DNA of 64,000 nt from Anaerolineae bacterium (lineage in GTDB: Bacteria; Chloroflexota; Anaerolineae; Aggregatilineales; Phototrophicaceae), in the NCBI GenBank assembly GCA_023382675.1, contig JAHDWN010000003.1:156038-220037 (forward strand), read 5' to 3'. Every line of letters starts with the position of its first letter. Within the stretch, counting starts at the first letter, position 1. Positions 29,553-38,281 of the stretch are shown piece after piece. Both the position numbers and the translations under genes were made by a program. The notes beneath the pieces are model-generated. The model did not search any database and was not told where the DNA came from. It saw only the letters and a list, made by a program, of their open reading frames with translations.

Positions 29553-30755
29553 CTACCCCTCAGCGGCGCGGCTGAAGGTGAGCACGCCGCCGTCATAGAA
29601 CAGCGTCAGCATGTCCCCGTTGATCTGGTAGCCGGTCGCGCCTTGCAGCGCGTTCAAGAACGCCCCTTCTTGATCCATGACGGGTTGCTCGCAGGCCATG
29701 AGCGTGGTCGCCAGCGGCTGAACGACGAGCACGCCGTTGTTGTACTGGAAGCCGCCACTGTAGCTGTTGCAGCCACTGCTGCCGCTGATGCCCTCAGCAC
29801 CGAAGTTGACGTTCACCGCCGAACCTTCGAGCGGAGCGGTGGGCGCATTGACATCACCCCAACCGGTCAAGATCCAGGCGCCGCCGAGACCGCCAAAGGT
29901 CGGATCGGCAATCGCCGTCGGTTCGCTGGTGGGCGTTGGCTGAGCGGGCACGGGCACGCCAGGGGCGGATGCTGATGTGAGCATGAGCGATGACACGACG
30001 GCATCGAGCGTCTCCAGACCGGGCGTGAACTCCGTCGGAGCGGCGGCGTTGAGTGTGGCGATGCTTTCGTTGGTGTACTGGTCGATACCAGCGATGAACG
30101 AGTCGTAATTGAAGTCGGCGGGCACGCTGTCCGGGAACAGCGCCGTCGTCAGCGGGAAGATCGCCGACACGTAGTAGCTGCCGTCGCTGCTCACGCCCTG
30201 CACCGTATACAGGAATTCTGTGCCCACGAACGGCGAGGCATCCTGACGGAATACGGTCACGTAGGCGATACCGCTGAATGTGGCATTGCCGACGTAACGA
30301 GCGCGGGCGCGAATGACCTGGTTCGCCGGGACGACGGGCAGGAAGGGCAGCTTGTTCGAGTTGTCGGCGGCGTTGGCGGCCATGGATGGCGTCAGATCAG
30401 CCTGCGCGCCGACCATCCCGCTCAGAATATCCGCGGTCTGCTGATATTCGGGATACTGGGCGAAATCGGCGGTGCGGTAGACGCGAATGCCACCGGCATC
30501 GAAGATGCTCTCCGGCGCGGGGAACGTGTTGTAGAGCAGGAAATCGGTGTAGGGAGCCTGTGGGCCACCCGGCGCGTCGAGATCGACCGGATCGCCGGGA
30601 TGCTGGCTGATGCTGACGTTGGTCGCCAGTGTGCTCGGGAATTGGAAGCTCACACCGTTGAAGGCAACGCTGTTGGTAGCTGGCTGAGCAAGGGCAGGGA
30701 GCGCAACCACGAGCATGGCGCTCAGCGCGAGCAGCAGGATCGACTTGATTTTCAC
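29553..30755 (-). CDS. Secreted protein with C-terminal META (HslJ-like) domain
   Basis: A 400-residue exported protein starting at a GTG (30755) with AAGGAG 7 bp upstream. The signal peptide is VKIKSILLLALSAMLVVALPALAQ. The middle ~240 residues (NSVAFNGVSFQFPSTLATNV...) form a beta-rich domain I do not recognise. After a PVPAQPTPTSEPTA linker, residues ~290-400 are a META domain (GGAWILTGWGD, SGSSGCNSYSGGF, TLMACEQPVMDQEGAFLNAL), known from heat-shock protein HslJ. Paired Cys residues suggest a disulfide. It is likely an envelope or secreted stress-related protein. Confidence 0.75.
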   Translation of the reverse strand: MKIKSILLLALSAMLVVALPALAQPATNSVAFNGVSFQFPSTLATNVSISQHPGDPVDLDAPGGPQAPYTDFLLYNTFPAPESIFDAGGIRVYRTADFAQYPEYQQTADILSGMVGAQADLTPSMAANAADNSNKLPFLPVVPANQVIRARARYVGNATFSGIAYVTVFRQDASPFVGTEFLYTVQGVSSDGSYYVSAIFPLTTALFPDSVPADFNYDSFIAGIDQYTNESIATLNAAAPTEFTPGLETLDAVVSSLMLTSASAPGVPVPAQPTPTSEPTAIADPTFGGLGGAWILTGWGDVNAPTAPLEGSAVNVNFGAEGISGSSGCNSYSGGFQYNNGVLVVQPLATTLMACEQPVMDQEGAFLNALQGATGYQINGDMLTLFYDGGVLTFSRAAEG

Positions 30756-30825
30756 GTGCAATCTCCTTGATTTTGACACGCACAAGCCTAGATGCTGCGG
30801 CTGTCATCTTCAAGAGACGATTGTC

Positions 30826-31266
30826 CTACGGCTGGCCTACCCAATGCGCCTGAAGTTTGTCCCGCCAATTGTCCGGTATGGGCGTGGATTGGTTGCTGCG
30901 GTAGTCGTAGACGACGATGGTGATCGTGGCCGCGGCTGCCAGCGTGGGCAGGCCGTCGCGCTCACAGACGATGTGCTGTTCGGTGTCGAAGCTCTTGCTG
31001 CCGATGCGCGCCACGCGGGTGTAGACCGTCACCGTATCTTCGGCGTTCAACGGCAGCTTGTAGTCGATGATCACGCGCGCCATGATCAGGCCGAGCTTGT
31101 CCGGCTTGCCATCCCAGAGCGCGAGCGTCTGGAAGAACATGATTCGCGCCTGTTCCAGGTAGGTGAGGTAGGTTGCGTTGTTGACATGCCCCAGCGCGTC
31201 CAGATCTGCCCAGCGCATTTGCAGCCGGTAGGCGTGACGAAATCCCGGATATGACGACTCGCTCAA
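30826..31266 (-). CDS. Acyl-CoA thioesterase (hotdog fold, 4HBT type)
   Basis: A hotdog-fold protein of ~146 residues. RWADLDALGHVNNATYLTYLEQAR carries the 4-hydroxybenzoyl-CoA thioesterase signature, with the catalytic Asp in RWADLD. FDTEQHIVCERDG and AAAATITIVVYDY form the later strands. The TTG at 31266 is the likely start because AAGGGAG lies 6 bp upstream. It probably hydrolyses an acyl-CoA in the cytoplasm; the chain is unknown. Confidence 0.82.
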   Translation of the reverse strand: MSESSYPGFRHAYRLQMRWADLDALGHVNNATYLTYLEQARIMFFQTLALWDGKPDKLGLIMARVIIDYKLPLNAEDTVTVYTRVARIGSKSFDTEQHIVCERDGLPTLAAAATITIVVYDYRSNQSTPIPDNWRDKLQAHWVGQP

Positions 31267-31349
31267 ACGATTGCTCCCTTGGGTGTAGATACGAACAGCC
31301 TGCAACGTGTTACCCTGACGATCCGACCAGGGGAGATATTACCGCGTGT

Positions 31350-31420
31350 GTCAACCCGGCACGCCGCCGGTTGACCGTATCGGGTTGGGCAACATCGGGT
31401 TTGATGCATCAAACCCCTAC
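31350..31420. repeat. Two tandem palindromes, the second ending CCCCTAC
   Basis: TCAACC-CGGCACGCCGCC-GGTTGA (31350-31373) is followed by GGGTTTGATGCATCAAACCC (31397-31416) and CTAC. The second matches the window-wide palindrome set in its 3' end. This fills the gap between the thioesterase and the hypothetical gene at 31500. Confidence 0.55.
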
Positions 31421-31499
31421 AATCGCCCCCATCTCATCACGCATCACGCATTACTCAACCCTCATCACCTCATTCCTGGTATCTCATCACCTTCCCTAC

Positions 31500-32195
31500 C
31501 TAACCACAATACAGCCGGTCGTAGCGATCCAGCAGTTCCAGGAGCGAGGGGACGTAATCGGGTGGCGGGCTGCCGCTGAGCAGCGCGGGCGCGGTCATCT
31601 GGATCAGCAGCGGCTGGCTTGCCCAGAGCGTCTCACGGCTTAACGGGCAGCGTTGATAGGCGGTGACGGCTACACCCGGCGCACCCATGCCGATCAGCCG
31701 GACGCTCATGATCGTCTCGTTGAGCGAGGGGACGCGCCCGATGCTGAAGGCCGTGGGCGGGCCAAGCGCCAGCCAGACATCGGCCAGGTGCAGTCCGGTG
31801 CCCAGGCTGACGCCGGTGACGACCGGACGCACGACCTGAAGGCGCGCAGACGAGCCAACCCCAAGAATGCCTTCTGGTACCTGGACGGCCCGGCTGTCAT
31901 TGCCCAGCGCCGCCGGGTAGGGGAACGCATCTGACCACAGCCAGGGGATGTACGTCGGCGGCACGAGCGGCGAGCTGATGCGGGGCCGGTTGACCCAGGG
32001 ATGTGCATCCAGGATCGCCACCGCGTCTTCGAGCGGCGTCACACCGAGTTGAATCCCTTGCCAGCACGGCATCTCACAGTTATCTGTGCCGAAGAAGGCG
32101 CGCGCCGGATTGACATGCGCCCGTGTGGTCACGAGCGCCAGCGCGGCAGTGAAGATGAGCAGGCTATAGAAGGTGAGACGGCGTAGATGCGACAT
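31500..32195 (-). CDS. Membrane-anchored protein of unknown function
   Basis: A 231-residue protein starting at 32195 (MSHLRRLTFYSLLIFTAALALV), which is a signal anchor. The exported part has four Cys (TDNCEMPCWQGIQLG and QRCPLSR, plus the final YCG). The CxxxCWxGIxxG motif followed by TPLEDAVAILDAHPWV recurs in Chloroflexota secreted proteins of unknown role. Upstream in-frame sequence reads as Arg-rich antisense and is excluded. No enzymatic motif is visible. The gene follows the SH3-like secreted protein gene on the same strand. Confidence 0.65.
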   Translation of the reverse strand: MSHLRRLTFYSLLIFTAALALVTTRAHVNPARAFFGTDNCEMPCWQGIQLGVTPLEDAVAILDAHPWVNRPRISSPLVPPTYIPWLWSDAFPYPAALGNDSRAVQVPEGILGVGSSARLQVVRPVVTGVSLGTGLHLADVWLALGPPTAFSIGRVPSLNETIMSVRLIGMGAPGVAVTAYQRCPLSRETLWASQPLLIQMTAPALLSGSPPPDYVPSLLELLDRYDRLYCG

Positions 32196-32263
32196 CGGCA
32201 ACGCCTTGTCCGATCCGGCAGCTGTGTTGATGATACCCACGCGTCGCGTTGAACGGTTCAGAT

Positions 32264-32677
32264 TTATGGCAGGATGCACCAGCGGCGGAGCAGCGGCGCG
32301 CACGACCATTCGAACGGATCGACCGGGCGCGCGGCTGCCGGGACGACGTAATACCTGTCCCACGTGCCCTCGGCGACCCAGCCGCGCGTGCCGTCCGCCA
32401 GTTCCACCCGCCACCAGTGATAGCCGCCGTTGCAGCTTGGGCCGTCGAGCACGGTCATTTCAGTGCGCTGGTAGAGCTGGGCACGCACGCCGGTATCCAC
32501 GGCGGGCAGCGCGCGCACATTGAGCCGATCCACACCTGGCGCGACGATGGCGGCGCTGCCTGGGCGGAGATGGGGCGCGGGCGCATGGGCGCAGGCGTCG
32601 GCCTCGGCGGAGGCAGGCACGATCGCCGCCAGCGTGTGCAAAATGATGAGTAGAGTCAGCCAGTGACGTCGTTTCAT
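32264..32677 (-). CDS. Secreted SH3b-like domain protein
   Basis: A 137-residue exported protein: signal peptide WLTLLIILHTLAAIVPASA, then an SH3b-like module (LNVRALPAVDTGVRAQLYQRTEMTVLDGPSCNGGYHWWRVELADGTRGWVAEG) whose N-V-R..P and W.RV.L.DG..GWV pattern is diagnostic. Bacterial SH3b domains bind peptidoglycan or other wall material. Four Cys may form disulfides. Probably co-transcribed with the downstream membrane-anchored protein gene 68 bp away. Confidence 0.78.
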   Translation of the reverse strand: MKRRHWLTLLIILHTLAAIVPASAEADACAHAPAPHLRPGSAAIVAPGVDRLNVRALPAVDTGVRAQLYQRTEMTVLDGPSCNGGYHWWRVELADGTRGWVAEGTWDRYYVVPAAARPVDPFEWSCAPLLRRWCILP

Positions 32678-32731
32678 AGCGCTATTCTACATCGCCCGCG
32701 TGCAAGACATGACAGTTAACCATTAAAATCT

Positions 32732-32758
32732 GTGAAAAGTTTCACTATACAATTTCAC
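32732..32758 (+). promoter_or_regulatory. Inverted repeat GTGAAA-AG-TTTCAC plus extra half-site
   Basis: A perfect 6-bp dyad (32732-32745) is followed by a further TTTCAC half-site (32753-32758) in an AT-rich stretch 135-160 bp upstream of the flavodoxin-like gene. It looks like an operator for a dimeric repressor. The regulator is not identifiable. Confidence 0.4.
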
Positions 32759-32892
32759 CAAATGTAGTATGCTATTTATAGTGCTTATCGTACAAATGGA
32801 CACGGAGAACTGGCAGGAGTATGAAGTTTGACTTGGCTCATTAATTCTTTAGCCATGAACGACAACTCTGCCACTCTGGAGCAGGAGATACA

Positions 32893-33357
32893 ATGAAGAG
32901 CCTGATCATTTATGAGAGCTTTTACGGGCATACGCATGTGGTCGCGCAGGCCATTGGCGACACCCTTGCTCTGCACGGCGAAGTCAAGATCATGCGTGCG
33001 GACGAGGCGCAGATCAACGATTTGCGCGACATCGATTTGTTGGTGGTGGGCTGCCCAACGCAGTGGCTGGGCGTCACCGCGGCGACCCGCGCTTTCTTCG
33101 ACCAGATCCCGGCGGAGGGGCTGCGTGGGATTCGCGTGGCGCTGTTTGATACCCGCTATCAGCGTCCGCGCTGGCTGACCGGCTCGACCGCCGAACGGTT
33201 GGAACGCACCGTCTATAAATTGGGTGGCGGCATCATCGCCCCGCCGGAGAACTTCGTCGTCGCAGACCGCGAAGGCCCACTGGTGGAAGGCGAAGTCGAG
33301 CGTGCGCGCAGTTGGGCGACCGCATTGGTGGCCGCGCGCGTGATCGAACCGGCGTAA
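32893..33357 (+). CDS. Flavodoxin-like protein
   Basis: A 154-residue flavodoxin fold. SLIIYESFYGHTHVVAQAIGDTL is the FMN phosphate loop region, DLLVVGCPTQWLGVTAATRAFF the isoalloxazine loop region, and VALFDTRYQRPRWLTGSTAERLE continues the fold. This variant resembles the small flavodoxin/WrbA-like redox proteins annotated as flavodoxin domain. AGGAG precedes the start. It ends at a clear terminator and is a single-gene transcript, with a possible operator far upstream. It probably shuttles electrons in the cytoplasm. Confidence 0.82.
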   Translation: MKSLIIYESFYGHTHVVAQAIGDTLALHGEVKIMRADEAQINDLRDIDLLVVGCPTQWLGVTAATRAFFDQIPAEGLRGIRVALFDTRYQRPRWLTGSTAERLERTVYKLGGGIIAPPENFVVADREGPLVEGEVERARSWATALVAARVIEPA

Positions 33358-33370
33358 CGAATATCTGTTT

Positions 33371-33405
33371 GCGCCCTTCTCCGCCGTGAGGAGGGCGCTT
33401 TTTCT
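33371..33405 (+). terminator. Rho-independent terminator of the flavodoxin gene
   Basis: GCGCCCTTCTC-CGCCGT-GAGGAGGGCGC followed by TTTTTC gives an 11-bp GC-rich stem (one G-U) and a T-tract 14 bp after the stop codon. Confidence 0.85.
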
Positions 33406-33627
33406 TCTCTTATATCCTCGATACTTGAAAAGGGTTGTTTGCAGTCGGCGCGCCCGTCTGGGTGGATGCCTCTTTGTCAGCCCTACAAGCCAGACGATGG
33501 CACTGACGCTCCACAGGCGAATCTCGCTGCGATCACCTGACAATCGCGTAACAATCCGTGCGTTCGGCTTCATGTCTGCGTTACAATCGTGCTTTCGACC
33601 TCTTCCGTTCAGGACATCATCCCAGTT

Positions 33628-34989
33628 ATGCGCTTTGATAACGAAGAAGACGCGATTACCTATATCTTCCGATCCATGCGCGCCAAGGTGGACGCGACCA
33701 CACGCGCCCCGGACGACATCAGCCGCAGCGTCGCGCCGACGCGCCGCCTGATCTCGCTGGCGAATCTGCTCGGCCAGCATCGCGAGTACGTGGTCGTCAC
33801 CGGCAGCAAGGGCAAAGGCTCGACCTCGGCCATCACCGCCAAGCTCTTGCAGCACCTGGGGCACACGGTCGGCCTGCTGACCAGCCCGCACATGGTCGAT
33901 TGGTACGAGCGCATCCGCGTCAACGGGCGCATGATCCCGGCGCAGGACTTCTACCGCATCCTGAGCGACCTGTCGCCCTACATCGACCAGATCGAGGCGA
34001 GCCTGGCGGATGGGCAGTACTTCAGCCCGCAGGGGATTTTCCTGGCGATTGCGCTGCGCTGGTGGGATGAACAGCACGTCAACGTCGCCGTCTGCGAAAT
34101 CGGGCGCGGCGGGCGCTACGACGATGTGGCGGTCGTGCCGAACGAACTCAGCCTGTTCACGCCGATCATGCTCGAACACGTCAACCAGTTGGGGCCGACG
34201 CTCGAACGCATCGCCTGGCACAAGGCGGGCATCATCAAGGCGGGCGGCTATGCCTACAGCGTGCCGCAAGCGCCGGAAGTGCTGGACGTGCTCCAGGCGG
34301 AGGCCGAGGCGCAGGGCACAGAATTCGCCTGGATCGCGCCGATGGACATGGGCGAATACGTCGGCTCGACGCCAGATGGCATCCTTATGCGCCTGGGGCG
34401 TTATGGCGAGATGAAGCTGTCGTTCCTGGGGCGGCATCAGGTCGAGAACGCGACGCTGGCGGTGCAGGGCGCGGGCAATGTCCACGGGCGGCTGGCGGGT
34501 GCGTCGCATCAATCGCAGGAATACATCGACGCCATCCGCGCGGGACTGGCGGACGTGCGCTGGCCGGGGCGCTTGCAGCGCATCGACGAGCACCCGTCGA
34601 TCTGGCTGGATGGGGCGACGACCGTGGTGGCCGCGCGCTCGATGCTCGCCAGCCTCGATCAGTGGCTGACGCGCCCGCTGATCAGCATCGTCGGCACGCC
34701 CATCGACCGCGATTACCAGGGCGTCTACGCCGTCTTCGGCGCTGCGAGCGACGCCATCATCCTGACCGAGAATCACATCAGCCAGAACGTGCGCTTCCCG
34801 GCGCAAGACGTGGCGCTGGCAGCGGCACACAAGCACAACGCCGACGTGAGCTTCGCGCCGGAATTACGCCAGGCGCTCGATCTGGCGCGGACGAAGGCCG
34901 GGACAGACGGCACGATTCTGATCGGGGCGGCGCTGCCGGTGGTCGCCGAGGCGCTTCAGATCTGGCACATGAAATTCGAGGTCATCTGA
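33628..34989 (+). CDS. folC: Folylpolyglutamate synthase / dihydrofolate synthase (Mur ligase family)
   Basis: A 453-residue ATP-dependent ligase that adds glutamate to folates. The P-loop is TGSKGKGST (residues 58-66). LLTSPHMVDWYERIRVNGRMI is the FolC-specific segment. CEIGRGGRYDDVAV and HKAGIIKAGG carry Mg/ATP-site residues. LGRHQVENATLAVQ and RLQRI..HPSIWLDGA mark the C-terminal domain. The start at 33628 (MRFDNEEDAITYIF) gives the standard FolC opening; an upstream TTG is not supported. The stop overlaps the next start (TGATG), so it is coupled to the GNAT gene. Confidence 0.92.
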   Translation: MRFDNEEDAITYIFRSMRAKVDATTRAPDDISRSVAPTRRLISLANLLGQHREYVVVTGSKGKGSTSAITAKLLQHLGHTVGLLTSPHMVDWYERIRVNGRMIPAQDFYRILSDLSPYIDQIEASLADGQYFSPQGIFLAIALRWWDEQHVNVAVCEIGRGGRYDDVAVVPNELSLFTPIMLEHVNQLGPTLERIAWHKAGIIKAGGYAYSVPQAPEVLDVLQAEAEAQGTEFAWIAPMDMGEYVGSTPDGILMRLGRYGEMKLSFLGRHQVENATLAVQGAGNVHGRLAGASHQSQEYIDAIRAGLADVRWPGRLQRIDEHPSIWLDGATTVVAARSMLASLDQWLTRPLISIVGTPIDRDYQGVYAVFGAASDAIILTENHISQNVRFPAQDVALAAAHKHNADVSFAPELRQALDLARTKAGTDGTILIGAALPVVAEALQIWHMKFEVI

Positions 34990-35906
34990 TGGAGATTCGC
35001 CCGGAGACGATCCACGATCATCCTGCGGTGGCGCGTGTCAACCTGCGCGCGTTTGGCGGCATGGGCGAGCCGATGCTCGTCGCGCTGCTGCGCCAGCGCC
35101 AGAGTTATGACCCCGATCTCTCGCTGGTCGCGGAGCAAGACGGCAATATTGTTGGACACGCGCTGTTTACGCGCTGCACCATCCGCCTGATGGGCGAAGA
35201 TGTGCCCGCGGCCTATCTCGCGCCGATTGGCGTCGACCCGGCCTGCCAGCGGCAGGGCGTCGGTACGGCGTTGATGCAAGAAGGCCATCGCATCGCCGCG
35301 GCGAAAGGTTGCCATGTCTGCTTTCTGCTTGGCCACACCAGCTACTATCCACGCTTCGGCTATCACACAGGCGCGTTCGGCGCGGCGGAGATGAATGTCG
35401 CCGTCTCCGCGCTGGCAGCGCCCGAAGCGCCATTGGAAGCGCGCCCCCCTGAGGAACATGATCTTTCAACACTGTGCGCGTTCTGCCGGAGTGAACACGC
35501 CGATGTCGATTTTTCTCTGCACCCGGAAAACACGCTCTTTGATTGGCTCAGCCCGGACCCGCGCGTCTATGCACGCGTCTACGTGCGCGATGGCGCGCCC
35601 GTCGGTTATGCGCGCTATCGCCGCTCGGCAAAAACGCGCGTGATCTGCTTCCTCGCCGCCGACGCTGCCGCTGCCCAGGCGATGGCCGTGCAGCTCGCCG
35701 AACATGCGCCAGAGATCACGCTGCCCATGCACCCACGCTCGAAGTCCGCGCCGGTCTTCGGGCTGCAGGGCGCAACGCTGGACGCCTGGGATGCAGGCAT
35801 GGCCTGTGCGCTTCAGCCCGGCGCGCTCGACGCTTACTTCGCCGCCTTGAGCGCCGGGCGAGTCCCGGGGGCCGTCGTCTGGCCGCCGGTTTTCGATCCC
35901 CTGTAA
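34989..35906 (+). CDS. GNAT acetyltransferase with C-terminal extension
   Basis: A 305-residue protein coupled by a one-base overlap to folC. Residues 1-~150 are a GNAT domain of the YhbS type: VAEQDGNIVGHALFTRCTIRL, YLAPIGVDPACQRQGVGTALMQEGH (acetyl-CoA loop) and LLGHTSYYPRFGYH. The remaining ~150 residues (RSEHADVDFSLHPENTLFDWL...) may be a second, degenerate GNAT-like or SCP2-like domain. It acetylates an unknown amine, and the link with folC may be only genomic. Confidence 0.82.
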   Translation: MEIRPETIHDHPAVARVNLRAFGGMGEPMLVALLRQRQSYDPDLSLVAEQDGNIVGHALFTRCTIRLMGEDVPAAYLAPIGVDPACQRQGVGTALMQEGHRIAAAKGCHVCFLLGHTSYYPRFGYHTGAFGAAEMNVAVSALAAPEAPLEARPPEEHDLSTLCAFCRSEHADVDFSLHPENTLFDWLSPDPRVYARVYVRDGAPVGYARYRRSAKTRVICFLAADAAAAQAMAVQLAEHAPEITLPMHPRSKSAPVFGLQGATLDAWDAGMACALQPGALDAYFAALSAGRVPGAVVWPPVFDPL

Positions 35907-36019
35907 GCAGCGAGCGCTGTGCCTCCGCCCCGTGATTTGTTAAGAAATGACGATTGACACAGGCACAGTCGAGCGGCAGATTCATCAGCAATTTGATTCA
36001 CAGTCCAGGAGCGAAGTTC

Positions 36020-37516
36020 ATGTCTACCAGGGCGCGCCGCGCCCAGGCCGAAGCCTTGCTTTCCGAGTTAGAAGGCCTGCGCCAGGACGTTGAAAGCGAA
36101 GGCCGGGCCACGTTTAACGGGTGGCTGCCCGCCATCAAGCGGCGCGAATTTTGCCCCAGCGCCCTCAATCTCGCCCATTATCTGGCGTTACGCCGCCGCG
36201 ATCTGCGCCCGTTGCAGCGGGCGCTCATTCCCTGGGGATTGTCCTCGCTCGGACGCAGCGAGGCGCACGTGATCGCCAGCCTGGACGCCGTCATCGCCAC
36301 GCTGACCCTGATCGCGCGGCCGAGCGATGCGCCGTCACGCCCACACCCGCCGATTCACCGCTTCTTCCGCGGCGAGCGCGCGCTGCGGCGCAACGTCGAT
36401 GCCATTTTTGGCGCACAGACACGCGAGCGCCGCGTGCGCATCATGGTGACGCTGCCTCTATCGGCGGCGGAGGATTACCCGTTCGTGCGTGATCTGATCG
36501 CACGCGGTATGGACTGCGCGCGCATCAACTGCGCCCACGACGGCCCGGATGCCTGGTACGCGATGATCGCCAACGTCCGCCAGGCGGAGCAGGAGGTTGG
36601 CTGCCGCTGCCGCGTGCTCATGGACCTCGGTGGTCCCAAGGCGCGCACGGGCAAAGTCCTGCTGACGGATAAGCGCCGGGTCTACCGGGGCGATGTGATT
36701 TTGCTTACGTCCATGCCGCCGGAAAAGCGCCTGCGCGATCTGCCGATCCAGGTCGAGAGTCAGCTTCCAGAAGCGCTGGCACAGCTCAAAATCGGCCAGC
36801 ACATCTGGATCGACGACGGCAAGATCGGAGCGCTCGTCGAATCGATCCTACCGCAGGGAGTCGTCGTGCGCGTCAACCACGCCAGCCTGACCGGCTCGAA
36901 ACTGCGTGAAGAAAAGGGACTGAACTTCCCCGACAGCGACCTTTCGCTCGATCCGCTGACCGAAGACGACCTGGCCGCGCTCGATTTCGTCGCCGAACAC
37001 GCCGATATGATCGGCTACTCGTTCGTGCAGACGCGTGAGGATGTCATGCGTTTGCAAGACGAGATCAACCGCCGCCTGCCGCCGGAGCGCGCCCGCGCCC
37101 TCGGCATCATCGCCAAGATCGAGACGCAGCGCGCCGTCCACAATCTGCCGGAAATCCTGATCCAGGCGGCTGGTGCGCAGCCGTTCGGCGTCATGATCGC
37201 GCGCGGCGACCTGGCCGTCGAACTCGGCTTCCAGCGGCTGGCCGAGATGCAGGAACAACTGCTGTGGGTGTGCGAGGCGGCGCACGCGCCAGTCATCTGG
37301 GCGACGCAGGTGCTGGAGACGTTCGTCAAGAAAGGCACGCCTTCACGCGCCGAGATCACCGACGCGGCGATGGGGTCGCGCGCCGACTGCGTCATGCTCA
37401 ACAAGGGCGATTTCATTGTCGAAGGCGTCGCCATGCTCGACGACGTGCTGATGCGGATGCAGCAGCACCAGATCAAGAAGCGCGCCCAACTCCGCGCCCT
37501 GCGCAGTTGGTCATAG
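36020..37516 (+). CDS. Pyruvate kinase-like protein with N-terminal extension and no C-terminal domain
   Basis: A 498-residue protein. Residues 1-~140 are a helical extension of unknown function (RRREFCPSALNLAHYLALRRRDLR). The rest is a pyruvate kinase barrel with beta domain: RIMVTLPLSAAEDYPFVRDL, INCAH, DLGGPKARTG, the Mg/PEP-site IIAKIE, MIARGDLAVE and WATQVLETF. The usual ~120-residue C-terminal allosteric domain is absent, and LSGETA is replaced by LNKGDF. The K of the canonical DLKGPKIRT is Gly. It would convert PEP and ADP to pyruvate and ATP if active. AGGAG supports the start at 36020. Confidence 0.82.
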   Translation: MSTRARRAQAEALLSELEGLRQDVESEGRATFNGWLPAIKRREFCPSALNLAHYLALRRRDLRPLQRALIPWGLSSLGRSEAHVIASLDAVIATLTLIARPSDAPSRPHPPIHRFFRGERALRRNVDAIFGAQTRERRVRIMVTLPLSAAEDYPFVRDLIARGMDCARINCAHDGPDAWYAMIANVRQAEQEVGCRCRVLMDLGGPKARTGKVLLTDKRRVYRGDVILLTSMPPEKRLRDLPIQVESQLPEALAQLKIGQHIWIDDGKIGALVESILPQGVVVRVNHASLTGSKLREEKGLNFPDSDLSLDPLTEDDLAALDFVAEHADMIGYSFVQTREDVMRLQDEINRRLPPERARALGIIAKIETQRAVHNLPEILIQAAGAQPFGVMIARGDLAVELGFQRLAEMQEQLLWVCEAAHAPVIWATQVLETFVKKGTPSRAEITDAAMGSRADCVMLNKGDFIVEGVAMLDDVLMRMQQHQIKKRAQLRALRSWS

Positions 37517-37521
37517 CGCAC

Positions 37522-38121
37522 TTATTTTTGCGCCTGCTGCTGTTCGACCCAATCCGGGAGAACGAAGAAGTCGCGCGTATTGAGGGCGAGGTCGGGGAAC
37601 AACTCTGCGACGTTCATGGCGTCGCCGGTCTGATAGACCGTCACGACAGAAGGCTGATCGCGGCGATACTGATAGACTTCCTTCGATTCAGGATAGACGA
37701 CCCAGACCTGTTCCGTGCCCGCCTTGAGATAATCGCGGATACGCCGGGCAGTGTCTTCGGCGCTGTCGTCAGGCGAAATCACCTCAACGGCCAGATCAGG
37801 CGTGCCGGGATGCGGCTTGGTGATGTCCCAGCCTGCCGGGATGTTGCCCTTGCGGATGAACGAGACATCGGGGACACGCGCGCCGCGTAGAAGGCTTGGC
37901 TCGTGATGCAGCAAGTACATAAGGCCATGAAAAAAGACTGCGCCTGGGTCATTCGCGAGCACGTAGCGGTCGATAAGCGAATAGATATTCCCTACTATAA
38001 GATGATGTAATATACCGATGGGTTTCAGTTCGGTGATTTCTCCGTCCACGACTTCGACACGCGCATCCGCCGGAAGGTGCATCAAATCTTCGAGAGTGAT
38101 TTCAGCTCGTGCCAGTTCCAT
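37522..38121 (-). CDS. Uma2-family putative restriction-endonuclease-fold protein
   Basis: A 199-residue DUF820/Uma2 protein. ITLEDLMHLPADARVEVVDGEI is the typical start. The PD-(D/E)xK nuclease core is seen in RVPDVSFIRKGN and PDLAVEVISPDDSAEDTARRIRDYLKAGTEQVWVVYPESKEV. These genes are widespread in Cyanobacteria and Chloroflexota; the cell function is uncertain. It converges with the pyruvate kinase gene (5 bp gap) and lies 160 bp downstream of thrS on the same strand, behind a terminator-like structure. Confidence 0.88.
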   Translation of the reverse strand: MELARAEITLEDLMHLPADARVEVVDGEITELKPIGILHHLIVGNIYSLIDRYVLANDPGAVFFHGLMYLLHHEPSLLRGARVPDVSFIRKGNIPAGWDITKPHPGTPDLAVEVISPDDSAEDTARRIRDYLKAGTEQVWVVYPESKEVYQYRRDQPSVVTVYQTGDAMNVAELFPDLALNTRDFFVLPDWVEQQQAQK

Positions 38122-38208
38122 CAGAACACACCGCGTTACTTATATTGTTGATGTTATTTTAGCAGATTTCACGCGCGCTGCGGGAAGTGCTGAACGCCCT
38201 CTGGCCGC

Positions 38209-38253
38209 AAAAAAAGACTCATCCCGGAGTTGGGACGAGCCAAAACTCGTCCC
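38209..38253 (-). terminator. Intrinsic terminator after thrS with competing hairpin
   Basis: On the minus strand CTCGTCCC-AACTCC-GGGATGAG-TC is followed by TTTTTTT, a good terminator 29 bp after thrS. The same CTCGTCCC can instead pair with an upstream GGGACGAG (38246-38253 on the plus strand), so two exclusive hairpins are possible. Confidence 0.75.
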
Positions 38254-38281
38254 TTTCATCCATATTGTGAATTTCTGCTGG

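Noticed and set aside
32785-34836. A 683-codon open frame on the minus strand
   Set aside because: It is antisense to the flavodoxin-like and folC genes and the terminator between them; composition is typical of a shadow frame.
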